From the NCBI RefSeq assembly GCF_004923295.1, contig NZ_CP039637.1, positions 124,001 through 188,000 on the forward strand: a stretch of DNA of 64,000 bases, read 5' to 3'. This document shows positions 50,726 through 59,781 of the stretch, piece by piece. The notes under the pieces were generated by a model. It was not told the origin of the DNA and made no database searches. It worked only from the letters and a program-made list of their open reading frames with translations. The DNA comes from Azospirillum sp. TSH100. GTDB lineage: Bacteria; Pseudomonadota; Alphaproteobacteria; Azospirillales; Azospirillaceae. Each line of letters begins with the position of its first letter. Position 1 is the stretch's first letter. The position numbers and the translations under genes are program-made.

Positions 50726-51994
50726 TTATCGGTTGAGGCGGCATTTGCTTTCCGGCGCATCGTCGCCGAGCGTGTCGAGAGGCGTCACCGGATGCAGGAA
50801 TCCCTCCTGCGGCGAGACCGAGACCAGCATCCGCGGCCCGGCGATCAGGATGGGCTGGCGCATCTGCCCGTCCCAGGCGCGGAAGGACAGCGCCTCCCCC
50901 TTGAAGCCGGCGAGCTCGAAATCGGGGCTGTGCAGATAGCCGGTCAGGTCGCCGAAGCCGGTGGTGTTGGTGCGGGCCGCCGCCTCCCCCACGCTGCGAA
51001 CCGCCAGCCACGCGGCATAGTCGCGCTGCGTCATCCAGCGTCCGGCCAGCTTCTCGAACCGGCTTTGCAACTGGGTGCCGCCCCACTGCTCGTTCACCCG
51101 CGACCAGGCGGTGGCGGTCAGCCCCTGGGTGCCGGCGACCGGGCGGGGGTACCAGGTGCGTCCGTCGAGATAGTCGCCGAAATCGCCCGGCTCGTCGGCG
51201 ACGACCAGCACGTCGTAATCCGGCCCCTGGGTGGCGAGCGGAATATCGGACTGGATGGTGGTGACGCCGGTGTCGGTGCGGCGGTTTACCGTATCAAAGG
51301 TCCAGGATTTCTCGGCGACGATCTTGCCGCCGAAGCGCTTGGCGGCGCGGCGGACCGCCTTGGCATAGAGCGCGTCGCCCGGATCGCGGCCGGTCAGCAG
51401 GCTCCAGCGCGGCCATTTCTTCCAGGCGAGATACTGGGCCAGCGCGTCGGCCAGCATGCGCCGGCTGGGGGCGGTGTGCAGGATGTTGGCCCGGCACTGC
51501 TCGTTGCGCAGCGTGTCGTCGGTGGCGCGCGCGTTGAACAGCAGCATGGATTTGGCTTCCGGCCGGTCGGCGGCGGCGAGCAGCGCGTCGGCTGGCAGGT
51601 CGGCGACGACGAAGCGCACTCCCTCATCGGCCAGAGCCTTCACCCCGGCGGCGATGTCGCCGTCCTGCGGCAGCACCTGTTCCACCAACCGGTAGCTCTG
51701 CTTCAGGAACATACCCGTGGTGTTGTTGTCGGCGAGCGCCAGCCGGGCGCCCTGGAGCCCCTCGTCGGTCGCGACCGGTTCCAGGAAGCTCAACGGCGTG
51801 CGCGGATCCTCCTGGCGGGCGAGATAGCCGATCAGCATCACCTTGGTGTTGGCGTCCTGTGGGCTGTTCCCCTGTGCCATTGCCGGTGGTGCAAGGGCCA
51901 GCAGCCCGATGACCGGCATAGCGGCGGCCGCCAGCCTCCGGCCCAATCCCGATAAGTCGGATCTTCGGTCAGGCCGTCGCCAGAATCTCACCAT
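50726..51994 (-). CDS. PQQ-associated ABC transporter periplasmic substrate-binding protein
   Basis: A 422-residue protein with a signal peptide (RRLAAAAMPVIGLLALAPPAMAQ). The mature part has the Leu/Ile/Val-binding-like fold: VMLIGYLARQEDPRTPLSFL, GLQGARLALADNNTTG and ILHTAPSRRMLADALAQYLA. It is the binding component of the transporter family associated with PQQ alcohol dehydrogenases. ATG 51994 follows AAGGAGGGC. Its first 26 bases overlap the end of fhcC, tying methanopterin and PQQ-linked genes into one operon. Confidence 0.85.
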   Translation of the reverse strand: MVRFWRRPDRRSDLSGLGRRLAAAAMPVIGLLALAPPAMAQGNSPQDANTKVMLIGYLARQEDPRTPLSFLEPVATDEGLQGARLALADNNTTGMFLKQSYRLVEQVLPQDGDIAAGVKALADEGVRFVVADLPADALLAAADRPEAKSMLLFNARATDDTLRNEQCRANILHTAPSRRMLADALAQYLAWKKWPRWSLLTGRDPGDALYAKAVRRAAKRFGGKIVAEKSWTFDTVNRRTDTGVTTIQSDIPLATQGPDYDVLVVADEPGDFGDYLDGRTWYPRPVAGTQGLTATAWSRVNEQWGGTQLQSRFEKLAGRWMTQRDYAAWLAVRSVGEAAARTNTTGFGDLTGYLHSPDFELAGFKGEALSFRAWDGQMRQPILIAGPRMLVSVSPQEGFLHPVTPLDTLGDDAPESKCRLNR

Positions 51995-52724
51995 GCCCTC
52001 CTTCCGCAAGGTCGCCGATGAACCGATGGGCGCGGGTGGTGCCCGCGCGCTCCAACCAGCTCCCGGTTCCCTCCAGCGCACGGCGCAGCAGGTGCAGGAA
52101 CAGCCAGTCGCGCGTGCCGCCGTCGGCGAAGCCGTCAGGCACCGCATCCTGCGGCCGACCCAGCAGCAACGTGCCGCGCCGCATGCCGAAGCCCGGGTGC
52201 GGGCCGCAACCGCCCCCGGCAGCCAGCGTCCCGGCGACCATGAAACCGGCGGCATGGGCGCCGACCGTGCCATCCACGACGATGATCCCCCGCCGCATCC
52301 GCTCCGCCGCCCGATCCCCGGCATTGCCGCCGACGCAGATCAGTCCGCCACGCATCCCCGATGGCAGACCGGGCAGGGCGCCGCCCAGGGCCTCCCTGGA
52401 ATTGCCGGTGATGCGCAGCAGGCCGCCACTCATCCCGGCTCCGGCATGGCTGCCGGCATCGCCCTCGACCAGGATGCGCCCGGACGCCATGCCGGCGCCA
52501 ACGCGATGCAGGACGGCCCCTCCCGGCCGGATCAGCAGGCCCTCGGTCGCATCGCCCGCCGATACATCGAACATCCTGCCGACGGTCGTTACCCCGCCGC
52601 CGCAGGGAAGCGGCAGCTTGGCGACCTCTGCCGCCGCCAGCCCGGCCAGCCGGTCCGGCAGCAGGGCGGACATGTCCACCACGGTTCCGGCGTCGCTGCG
52701 GAAGGTTAGGGTCATTCCGATCAT
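51969..52724 (-). CDS. fhcC: Formyltransferase/hydrolase complex subunit C
   Basis: A 251-residue protein with the right-handed beta-helix of FwdC/glutamate-synthase C-terminal type, shown by Gly-rich repeats: GMASGRILVEGDAGSHAGAG, MSGGLLRITGNSREALGG, MRGGLICVGGNAGDRAAERM and MRRGIIVVDGTVGAHAA. As part of FhcABCD it scaffolds release of formate from formyl-methanofuran. ATG 52724 overlaps the fhcD stop (ATGA). Confidence 0.92.
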   Translation of the reverse strand: MIGMTLTFRSDAGTVVDMSALLPDRLAGLAAAEVAKLPLPCGGGVTTVGRMFDVSAGDATEGLLIRPGGAVLHRVGAGMASGRILVEGDAGSHAGAGMSGGLLRITGNSREALGGALPGLPSGMRGGLICVGGNAGDRAAERMRRGIIVVDGTVGAHAAGFMVAGTLAAGGGCGPHPGFGMRRGTLLLGRPQDAVPDGFADGGTRDWLFLHLLRRALEGTGSWLERAGTTRAHRFIGDLAEGGHGEILATA

Positions 52725-53632
52725 GCCATCACCTCGTGGAGGTGGAGATGGTGTGGCCCTAGCTTCCCCCCATAATTCCCGGCGGTGATCGCCAGCACGC
52801 CGGCCGCGGTTCCGCCTGCCGCAGCGGCGGCGATGCCGGCCCGCATGCCGGCGCGGATCGCCGCCTCGTCGGTACCGTCCAGCACCAGTTCCAGCACCGC
52901 CTCGACGTCCGGGGAGAGCAGGGTTTCCGGTTCCACCGCGCGCAGGGTCGGGCAGAATCGTGTGTTGGTCGAGGCGATCAGTGCCTTGTATTTCGAGCCG
53001 ACCTTGGACCCCGAGCGCACCACCCCGCCAGGGAAGGGCAGGATGACGCCGGGCAGCGCCCGGATCGCCGCCACCGCCTCCTCCGCCGCGGCAAGGCATT
53101 GCCGGTGGCTGGCGGCGAGGATCAGGAAGTTGCCGCCGCCGATGCCCTTGGCCACAGCAACGCTGTCTTCGCAGACGAACTCGCCATCCATCACCGGCAG
53201 GCGCCAGAAACGGCGGTCACCGAACTTCTTGGCGATCTGGTGCCGGTCGCCGAAATAGCGCAGGCCGCCGCCGAGCGGGATCCGCTTGCTCCCCGCCAGA
53301 AGCCCGGCATAGCAGGCCGAGCCCGGAGAGGTCATGATGCACTGCCCAACCCGGTTGACCACCAGCTTGGCGAGATCGCCGGTGGACATGCCGAAGATCA
53401 TCACCGCTGCACCGGGCCGGCTGTCCGGCGTTTCCTCCGGCGTCAGCAGGCGCTCCACCGCCGCCTCGCAACCGCAGCCGATGACCGAGGTGGCAAAACC
53501 GGTCAGGCTGGATGTCGCCGCATCGACCCAGGCGGGTGTGTCGGCGGTGATGACCAGCCGCGTGTAAGTCATTGGAAACGCTTCTGCAAACGTGTCCTCA
53601 ATGCGCACGCCGTTGATGTGCATCTCCGCCAT
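52721..53632 (-). CDS. fhcD: Formylmethanofuran:tetrahydromethanopterin formyltransferase (Fhc subunit D)
   Basis: About 303 residues. INGVRIEDTFAEAFPMTYTR is the formyltransferase N-terminus, with GCGCEAAVERLL, CIMTSPGSACYAGL and FPGGVVRSGSKVGSKYKAL as conserved blocks. It moves the formyl group between formyl-H4MPT and a methanofuran analogue. ATG 53632 overlaps the fhcA stop; GTG 53635 is an alternative start. Confidence 0.93.
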   Translation of the reverse strand: MAEMHINGVRIEDTFAEAFPMTYTRLVITADTPAWVDAATSSLTGFATSVIGCGCEAAVERLLTPEETPDSRPGAAVMIFGMSTGDLAKLVVNRVGQCIMTSPGSACYAGLLAGSKRIPLGGGLRYFGDRHQIAKKFGDRRFWRLPVMDGEFVCEDSVAVAKGIGGGNFLILAASHRQCLAAAEEAVAAIRALPGVILPFPGGVVRSGSKVGSKYKALIASTNTRFCPTLRAVEPETLLSPDVEAVLELVLDGTDEAAIRAGMRAGIAAAAAGGTAAGVLAITAGNYGGKLGPHHLHLHEVMA

Positions 53633-55287
53633 CACGGCAACTCCCGCCGTTGGCAGGGGTGGAGCTGCGGTCCGGCACCGTGGCGGATCTCCGTGTCACG
53701 GATGCGGAAATGCTTGATCGGCAGGCCGAGCCGCTCGTCGAAATGGCGGGCGATGCGGCGCTCGATCAGATCGTCGAAGCCGGGGCGGACGACATGGGTG
53801 CATCCCTGCGCCATCGCCACCAGCTTTCCATCGCGCACCACCAGCCTGCCACCCTTGAAGACGAAATCTGGCCGTTCGAACATCGCGCGGCGGTCGGGCA
53901 GGTCGCTGTAGACCGTGACGTCGGCCGATGCCCCCGGCGCCAGATGGCCGCGGTCGGCAAGCCCCAGAATGCGGGCTGGCGCGGCGCGGGTCATGATGGC
54001 GATCTCGGTCAGCGAATATTCGCGGGTGAGGGAGCCCAGCGTGGTGTGGGCCGGCGCGTCGGGATGGATCTCAGCCAGCTTCGCCAGCCGGTAATCGCGG
54101 TCCATCAACAGCCGGATCAGCTCCGGATAGAAGGTGAAGGGCGCGCCGTTCGGGTGGTCGGTGGTCAGGAACACCCGCCAGGGATCGTCGAGCAGCAGGA
54201 ACAGCTCCAGCCCGATCGCCCATTGCAGCGCGTTGACATAGGAGTTGTCGCGGTATCGGAAGGGCACCACCCCGCACCCGGCATCGCATTCGATGTCCAT
54301 CGCCAGCCATTTGCGCGGGTGGGCCAGCGGCGCGGTGTGGCGCTGCGCCATGGTGTCGGCCGAGGCGGTCACCGTCTGCCCGAACATCACCTGCCCGATG
54401 TCCACCGACAGGGTCGGCGTCCGGTTGATCGCCTCCGCCAATGCCGCGGCGCCGGAAGAGAATTTGCGGTCGCCCGCCGTGTCGTAGCTGTGGAACTGGA
54501 TGTGCGTCATGTGCATCGGCAGGCCCGACGCCGCCTGGATGGTGTCGAGCGTCGTCGCGATGTTGCCGGGGACGCCGAGATTGCAGCCATGGACATGCAG
54601 CGGGTGGGGAAGCCCCAACTCATTCACCGCCCGGGCCAGCGTGGTCAGGACGGTGCGCGGCGTGACCCCGTAATGGGGCCCCGCCTCGTCGAGGTCGAGG
54701 GTGCGGGCGTTGAACTTGAAGGCGTTGATGCCGCCGGGATTGACCACCTTGACGGCAAGGCTCTGCGTCGCCGTCAGCATCCAGGCGACATAGTCGTTGA
54801 CCGCCGCCTGCCCGGCATTGGTGGCGATCAGATCCAGCAGGAAATCGTCGTTCCCCAGCACCAGATAACCGCCGGTGTCGATATAGGGGATGTCGCTCAT
54901 CTCAAGATGCGCGTGCCGGGCGTCGGATCCCAGCATCGCCGGCTCGAAGGCGGCGGTGAATCCCATCTCGATATAGCGGGCGCCGGTGGTGTGGGTGGAA
55001 GGCGTGGCGATGCCGCTGCCGCAGGCATGGCCGGCGAAGCGGTGCAACTCATGCTCTTCCCCCATCAGCAGGCGGGCGAGATTCACCTTGCCGCCGGCGA
55101 TGTGGCTGTGGATGTCGATGGCGCCGGCCATCACCACCCTGCCGGTCACGTCATGCACCGCCTCGGGGGTGGCGCCCGGCCCCGGATCGGCGACGATGCG
55201 GTCATCGTGCAGCCAGAGGTCGGCGACCTCGCCGTGCCGGCCGTTGGCCGGGTCGAACAGCCGCCCGCCGGTGAGCTTCGTCAGCAT
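53632..55287 (-). CDS. fhcA: Formyltransferase/hydrolase complex subunit A (formylmethanofuran hydrolase)
   Basis: A 551-residue amidohydrolase. The metal-binding motif DIHSHIAGGKVN, GLPHPLHVHGCNLG, MHMTHIQFHSYD and LTTDHPNGAPFTFYP supply the binuclear-metal His and Asp residues. It hydrolyses the formyl-cofactor to free formate, the key forward step of the Fhc complex. ATG 55287 overlaps the fhcB stop by seven bases and has GGAGG nearby. Confidence 0.93.
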   Translation of the reverse strand: MLTKLTGGRLFDPANGRHGEVADLWLHDDRIVADPGPGATPEAVHDVTGRVVMAGAIDIHSHIAGGKVNLARLLMGEEHELHRFAGHACGSGIATPSTHTTGARYIEMGFTAAFEPAMLGSDARHAHLEMSDIPYIDTGGYLVLGNDDFLLDLIATNAGQAAVNDYVAWMLTATQSLAVKVVNPGGINAFKFNARTLDLDEAGPHYGVTPRTVLTTLARAVNELGLPHPLHVHGCNLGVPGNIATTLDTIQAASGLPMHMTHIQFHSYDTAGDRKFSSGAAALAEAINRTPTLSVDIGQVMFGQTVTASADTMAQRHTAPLAHPRKWLAMDIECDAGCGVVPFRYRDNSYVNALQWAIGLELFLLLDDPWRVFLTTDHPNGAPFTFYPELIRLLMDRDYRLAKLAEIHPDAPAHTTLGSLTREYSLTEIAIMTRAAPARILGLADRGHLAPGASADVTVYSDLPDRRAMFERPDFVFKGGRLVVRDGKLVAMAQGCTHVVRPGFDDLIERRIARHFDERLGLPIKHFRIRDTEIRHGAGPQLHPCQRRELP

Positions 55288-56546
55288 CCGGCGGCCTCCT
55301 TGTCTGCGGTGGGCCGGTCCAGTGCCGCCAAAATCCGGCCGATCACGTCGGCGACGCTGGCCAGTCCCCTGTCGATCAAGGCATCCGCATGCAACGCCAC
55401 GACGCCGTCGGTGCGGAACACATCGCCGGCATGGTCGATGCCGGGTGTCCCCACCGGAATGAACAGGGCTGGTTCCGGCATGACGGTCATCTCCGGTGGC
55501 GCCAGCATGATGACACTGCCGCCGGTGGTGAAGGAGGGAAGCGCCGGACGGAAGGCGGAGATCCATAGCGTCACATCGGCATCGCGCAGGCGCGTTTGCC
55601 AAGCGAACCGCTCCGGATCATGCAGCGGCGCGCCGCCCTCGAAGCCGGTGCGCAGAGGAAAGCCGGTGCGCCAGCCGCAAGCCTGATTGGCGCCGATCAA
55701 ATTGTCGGCGCCGGCCAGCGGCAGGCCGGCGCACCGTGTGGTGCCATCCACGCTGCGGACCAACCGGACCAGCCCCTCGACGATCATGTCCGGCTGCGGC
55801 CCGTCGAACAGTCCCGCCGCCCAGGCCACTACGGCATAGCGGGCGGCGCGCAGCCGGGCCGCCAATGCCGTCATCGGTTCGTTCTGCGCCGCCCGTCCGG
55901 CCAGTGCTGTCCTCAATCGGCCGACCAGCGTGGTGAGATCCTGGCCCGCTTCACCACTCAAACCACTCGTTTCGATCCGGCCGCCGAGGCATTGCACGGT
56001 TTCCGGCAGCGGATCCCCACCCAGAAAGATGATGCTTCGGGCGCCACCGGGAACGAACGCAGGCTCCGGGGCCACCCAGCGTTCCCACAGGCGCGGAAAG
56101 GCGGCGGCCGGGTCCGGTCCGGCGACGAGCACGAGGTCGCAGCGGTTACGAAGTTCTGCCAGCGTGGTCACCGACCAGCCGAAGCGGCGCAGCACTGCCA
56201 AATTGCGGAACAGCGCATCGGACCGTTCGTGATCCACTGTCGCGCCGATGCGTTCGGCAAGCGTGAGCGCCGCAAGCACGCCATTCACATCGGCCGCCAA
56301 CCCGGCGATCAGTGGCGCGCGGCTGGCCCCCAGTAGCTGGGCCGCCTTCGCAATGGCGTCGTCGATGGAAAGGGGCGTCCCGCCCATGCGTCCGTCCGTC
56401 GGTACCGGCGCGGAGCGATGGAACAACCGGTCGGCTTGCGGACAGCCAGTCGGCCGGGCAGAGATGCCGGCCTCGCCCCGGTCGATCCCGATGTCGCCGC
56501 AGCCAAGCCCGCAGAACGGACAGAGAGTGTCGGGGTGGAAGGTCAT
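55281..56546 (-). CDS. fhcB: Formyltransferase/hydrolase complex subunit B
   Basis: A 421-residue protein related to the molybdopterin subunit FwdB/FmdB. CPFCGLGCGDIG at residues 8-19 recalls its cluster motif, but the protein lacks the full molybdopterin-binding domains, as in methylotroph FhcB, which no longer does redox chemistry. It is first in the fhcBADC order. ATG 56546 was chosen; the longer frame to 56633 has no ribosome site. Confidence 0.9.
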   Translation of the reverse strand: MTFHPDTLCPFCGLGCGDIGIDRGEAGISARPTGCPQADRLFHRSAPVPTDGRMGGTPLSIDDAIAKAAQLLGASRAPLIAGLAADVNGVLAALTLAERIGATVDHERSDALFRNLAVLRRFGWSVTTLAELRNRCDLVLVAGPDPAAAFPRLWERWVAPEPAFVPGGARSIIFLGGDPLPETVQCLGGRIETSGLSGEAGQDLTTLVGRLRTALAGRAAQNEPMTALAARLRAARYAVVAWAAGLFDGPQPDMIVEGLVRLVRSVDGTTRCAGLPLAGADNLIGANQACGWRTGFPLRTGFEGGAPLHDPERFAWQTRLRDADVTLWISAFRPALPSFTTGGSVIMLAPPEMTVMPEPALFIPVGTPGIDHAGDVFRTDGVVALHADALIDRGLASVADVIGRILAALDRPTADKEAAGC

Positions 56547-56826
56547 GGCCCCCCAATCGCCTGAAGGGAGAAGTGAAGTCAGCGTGAATAGTTCAATGGC
56601 TCTGGCGATCTTCGTCGGCAGTCGTCCAAGCATCCGCTTCGAATTGAAGCGATATCCGCTTGAGCATGGTCGGTCCCCGTCAGGCAGAGTCGTCGCACCA
56701 TGCCCATTTCTTCCCCCTATATTTCTCGTCCCATTCGGGTTACCGCTCGTAGATACTCGTTCGCGCTACGGACAATTTTGTTTGTAACGCTAACATTATG
56801 CGATGACCCGCGCAAAGGGAATGCAG
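56547..56826. promoter_or_regulatory. Divergent promoter region fhcB / RFAP-synthase gene
   Basis: 280 bases between divergent C1 operons. It contains an AT-rich stretch around 56765-56800 (ACAATTTTGTTTGTAACGC) that is a likely promoter for the rightward genes. No small gene is supported. Confidence 0.4.
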
Positions 56827-57843
56827 ATGAACGACCAGCGCAATCGGATAGGGGAGGTCTGGGTCCATGCACCCGCGCGTCTGCATGCCGGCTTCGTCGA
56901 TCTGAACGGTGGATTGGGGCGCCGCTTCGGCAGCCTCGGCATCGCCATCGACAGGCCCGCTATTATCCTGCGCGCCCGTCCGACCGACAGTCTGACTGTC
57001 AGCGGCCCGTCGGCCGACCGCGTCCGCCGCAGCATCGAACGGCTGGGCCAGGAAGCCGGTTTGTCCGATGCCGTCGCCGTAACGGTGGAGGAGGCGATTC
57101 CGCCCCATGTTGGATTGGGGTCCGGCACCCAGACCGACCTTGCCGTCGCCGCGGCGCTGGTCTGTCTGGAAGGACGGGGCACTGCTGCCCGCGATCTGGC
57201 CCGCGCACTGGAGCGCGGGGCGCGGTCCGGCATCGGGCTGGCCGCCTTCGAGCAGGGCGGGGTTCTGCTGGACGGCGGTCGGGGCGGGCTGGACGCCGCC
57301 CCGCCCCTGATCGCGCGGGCGCCCTTCCCGGAGGACTGGCGCATCCTGCTGCTGCTCCATCGTGGCGGCCATGGGCTGCACGGCGCGCCGGAGGCCGAAG
57401 CCTTCCGCCGGCTGCCGCCCTTCCCGCCCGCCGCCGCCGCGCATCTGTGCCGGTTGGTGCTGATGGTCGCTCTGCCGGCGCTGGCCGAAGGCGATGTTGA
57501 CCGCTTCGGACAGGCTATCGGCGAGCTTCAGCGCACGGTCGGCGACCATTTCGCCCCGGCCCAGGGGGGGCGCTTCACCAGCCCGCTGGTGGCCGACGCG
57601 CTGTCTTGGCTGGAGGCGCAGGGCATCGGCGGGGTTGGTCAGAGCAGCTGGGGGCCGACCGGCTTCGCCATCGTCGGCGACGCGGCGCAGGCGGAGCGGC
57701 TAGCCCACGGGATGCGCAGCCGCTGGGCGGGCTCACCGCTGGAGGTGATGGTCTGCCAGGGGCGGAACAGCGGTGCAACCTTGCGGAACCAGTTGGCCGG
57801 GGCGGAGACCGCCCCCGCCGTCCGGTGGGCCGCAGGAGTATGA
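56827..57843 (+). CDS. Beta-ribofuranosylaminobenzene 5'-phosphate synthase-like protein (MptG-like)
   Basis: A 338-residue GHMP-kinase-fold protein. VHAPARLHAGFVDLNGGLGR and PPHVGLGSGTQTDLAVAAAL are the RFAP synthase motifs. The enzyme condenses 4-hydroxybenzoate or 4-aminobenzoate with PRPP and releases CO2, the first committed step of H4MPT synthesis. ATG 56827 is six bases after AAGGGA; ATG 56803 and 56821 are alternatives. It heads a rightward operon continuing through mtdB, mch and accessory genes. Confidence 0.85.
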   Translation: MNDQRNRIGEVWVHAPARLHAGFVDLNGGLGRRFGSLGIAIDRPAIILRARPTDSLTVSGPSADRVRRSIERLGQEAGLSDAVAVTVEEAIPPHVGLGSGTQTDLAVAAALVCLEGRGTAARDLARALERGARSGIGLAAFEQGGVLLDGGRGGLDAAPPLIARAPFPEDWRILLLLHRGGHGLHGAPEAEAFRRLPPFPPAAAAHLCRLVLMVALPALAEGDVDRFGQAIGELQRTVGDHFAPAQGGRFTSPLVADALSWLEAQGIGGVGQSSWGPTGFAIVGDAAQAERLAHGMRSRWAGSPLEVMVCQGRNSGATLRNQLAGAETAPAVRWAAGV

Positions 57844-57886
57844 ACCGCCGGAGAATGGTTGGGGGAATGACTGGAAGGAGGCCGGC

Positions 57887-58792
57887 ATGGGTGCCCCTTA
57901 CGTGCTGCACATGATCACGCCGCTGGCGACTGTCAGCCCGTTCGATGTCAACATGGCGGTGGACGCCGGCATCGACACGGTCGTCCCCTACACCGGCATC
58001 GAGACCGCACAGGTCGAGGCGCTGACCCAGGACGCCATGTTCTCCCGCGATCCGAAGAACGCGGTGCGCACGGGCCTGTTCATCGGCGGGCGCGACGCGG
58101 CGATGGCGCTGGACATGCTGGATGTGGCGCGCAAGGCGATGTTCCCGCCCTTCCGGATCTCGGTCTTCGCCGATCCGTCCGGCGCCTTCACCACCGCCGC
58201 CGCCATGGTCGCGGTGGTGGAGCGCGCCCTGCGGCGGTCCAGGCAGGACGGCCTTGCCGGCCTGGATGTCCAAGTGTATGGCGCCACCGGCGTCGTCGGC
58301 GGCATCGCCGGGCTGATCGCGGCTCAGGCCGGCGGAAATGTCACCCTGGTCAGCCACCGCGGCGTGCCGGCGGTGCAGGGCAAGGCGGAGGAGTTCGGTC
58401 GGCGCTATGGCGTCACGCTGTCCTGCGCCGATACCTCTGCTGGCGGCAAGGCGGCGCTGATGGAACGGGTACAGGTTGTTCTGGCCTGTGGCAAGGCCGG
58501 GATCACGGTGCTCAATGCAGAGGATCTGCGTGCGGCACAGCACCTGCGTGTTGCCGCCGACATCAATGCGGTGCCGCCGGCCGGGGTGGAGGGAGTCGGC
58601 GTGCAGGACGACGGTGCGCCCTTGACGGTTCAACCGACTGCCGTCGGCATCGGTGCGCTTGCCATCGGCAACGTCAAGTTCAAGGTCCAGCACCATCTGC
58701 TGGAGCGGATGCAGACCGGCGGCATCGCTGTCGCCTTTGATTTCCAGGACGCCATGGACGCGGCGCGCACCATCGCCGGAAAGGCCCAGTGA
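57887..58792 (+). CDS. mtdB: NAD(P)-dependent methylene-tetrahydromethanopterin dehydrogenase
   Basis: A 301-residue protein. The N-terminus (VLHMITPLATVSPFDVNMAV) and Rossmann motif (VQVYGATGVVGGIAGLIAAQ) are those of MtdB. It oxidises methylene-H4MPT to methenyl-H4MPT with NAD or NADP. ATG 57887 follows GGAAGGAG. Its stop overlaps the mch start as TGATG. MtdB and MtdC cannot be separated with certainty, but the context points to MtdB. Confidence 0.9.
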   Translation: MGAPYVLHMITPLATVSPFDVNMAVDAGIDTVVPYTGIETAQVEALTQDAMFSRDPKNAVRTGLFIGGRDAAMALDMLDVARKAMFPPFRISVFADPSGAFTTAAAMVAVVERALRRSRQDGLAGLDVQVYGATGVVGGIAGLIAAQAGGNVTLVSHRGVPAVQGKAEEFGRRYGVTLSCADTSAGGKAALMERVQVVLACGKAGITVLNAEDLRAAQHLRVAADINAVPPAGVEGVGVQDDGAPLTVQPTAVGIGALAIGNVKFKVQHHLLERMQTGGIAVAFDFQDAMDAARTIAGKAQ

Positions 58793-59781
58793 TGACGCAA
58801 TGCCCGGTGACCCAGCGTCCCAGCCTGTCGGTGCTGTCCGGCCCGCTCGCCGCCGCCTTGGTCGCCGATGCGCTACCGCTGCGGCTCGGCATCGACCGGG
58901 TGGCCGGCGCTACCGTTGTCGACGGCGGGATCGGCCATCCCGGCGGTCTGGAGGCCGGCCGCCGCATAGCCGAGCTGTGCATGGGCGGGCTCGGCCGGGT
59001 TACGCTGCAAGCAGACACCCAGTCCAACCGCTGGCCCTTCCAGGTGGCGGTGCACAGCACCGATCCGGTGCTCGCCTGCCTGGGCAGCCAATATGCCGGC
59101 TGGAGTCTGTCGCATAAGGAGGAGGGCGAGTCCTTCTTCGCGCTCGGCTCCGGCCCCGGCCGGGCGCTCGCCCGCAAGGAGATGCTGTTCGAGGAGCTGG
59201 GCTATGCCGACAGCGGCGACCATGCCGTGCTGGTGCTGGAAAGCGGCACCGTCCCGCCAGCGCCACTGGTCGAGCGGATCGCCGCCGATTGCCGGGTGGC
59301 GGCGGAGCGGCTGACGCTGGTGCTGACGCCGACGGCCAGCCTCGCCGGCACGGTGCAGATCGTCGCCCGCGTGCTGGAGGTGGCGCTGCACAAGGTGCAT
59401 GCGCTGGGCTTTCCGCTTGAGGATGTCGCCGACGGTATCGGCGTCGCCCCACTGCCGCCGCCCGGAAAGGGCTTCATCGAGGCAATGGGGCGGACCAACG
59501 ACGCCATCCTGTTCGGCGGCACCGTCCAGCTCTTCGTCACCGGCCCCGACGATGCCGCCGACGATCTGGCGCGCCGTCTGCCAAGCACGGACTCCCGCGA
59601 CTATGGCCGCCCCTTCGCCGAGATGTTCGCGGCCGTGAACAAGGACTTCTATGCCATCGACCCGCTGCTGTTCGCTCCGGCCCGTGTGGTGGTGACGGCG
59701 CTCGACAGCGGCCGGAGCTTTCATGGCGGGCATCTCGCCCCGGACATGCTCGACCGTTCCTTTGCAGGGACGGAAGGATGA
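58792..59781 (+). CDS. mch: Methenyl-tetrahydromethanopterin cyclohydrolase
   Basis: A 329-residue protein with Mch family blocks: GATVVDGGIGHPGGLEAGRR, LGSGPGRALARKE and GRTNDAILFGGTVQLFV. It hydrolyses methenyl-H4MPT to N5-formyl-H4MPT. It is translationally coupled at both ends, to mtdB (TGATG) and to the CitG-like gene (ATGA). Confidence 0.93.
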   Translation: MTQCPVTQRPSLSVLSGPLAAALVADALPLRLGIDRVAGATVVDGGIGHPGGLEAGRRIAELCMGGLGRVTLQADTQSNRWPFQVAVHSTDPVLACLGSQYAGWSLSHKEEGESFFALGSGPGRALARKEMLFEELGYADSGDHAVLVLESGTVPPAPLVERIAADCRVAAERLTLVLTPTASLAGTVQIVARVLEVALHKVHALGFPLEDVADGIGVAPLPPPGKGFIEAMGRTNDAILFGGTVQLFVTGPDDAADDLARRLPSTDSRDYGRPFAEMFAAVNKDFYAIDPLLFAPARVVVTALDSGRSFHGGHLAPDMLDRSFAGTEG

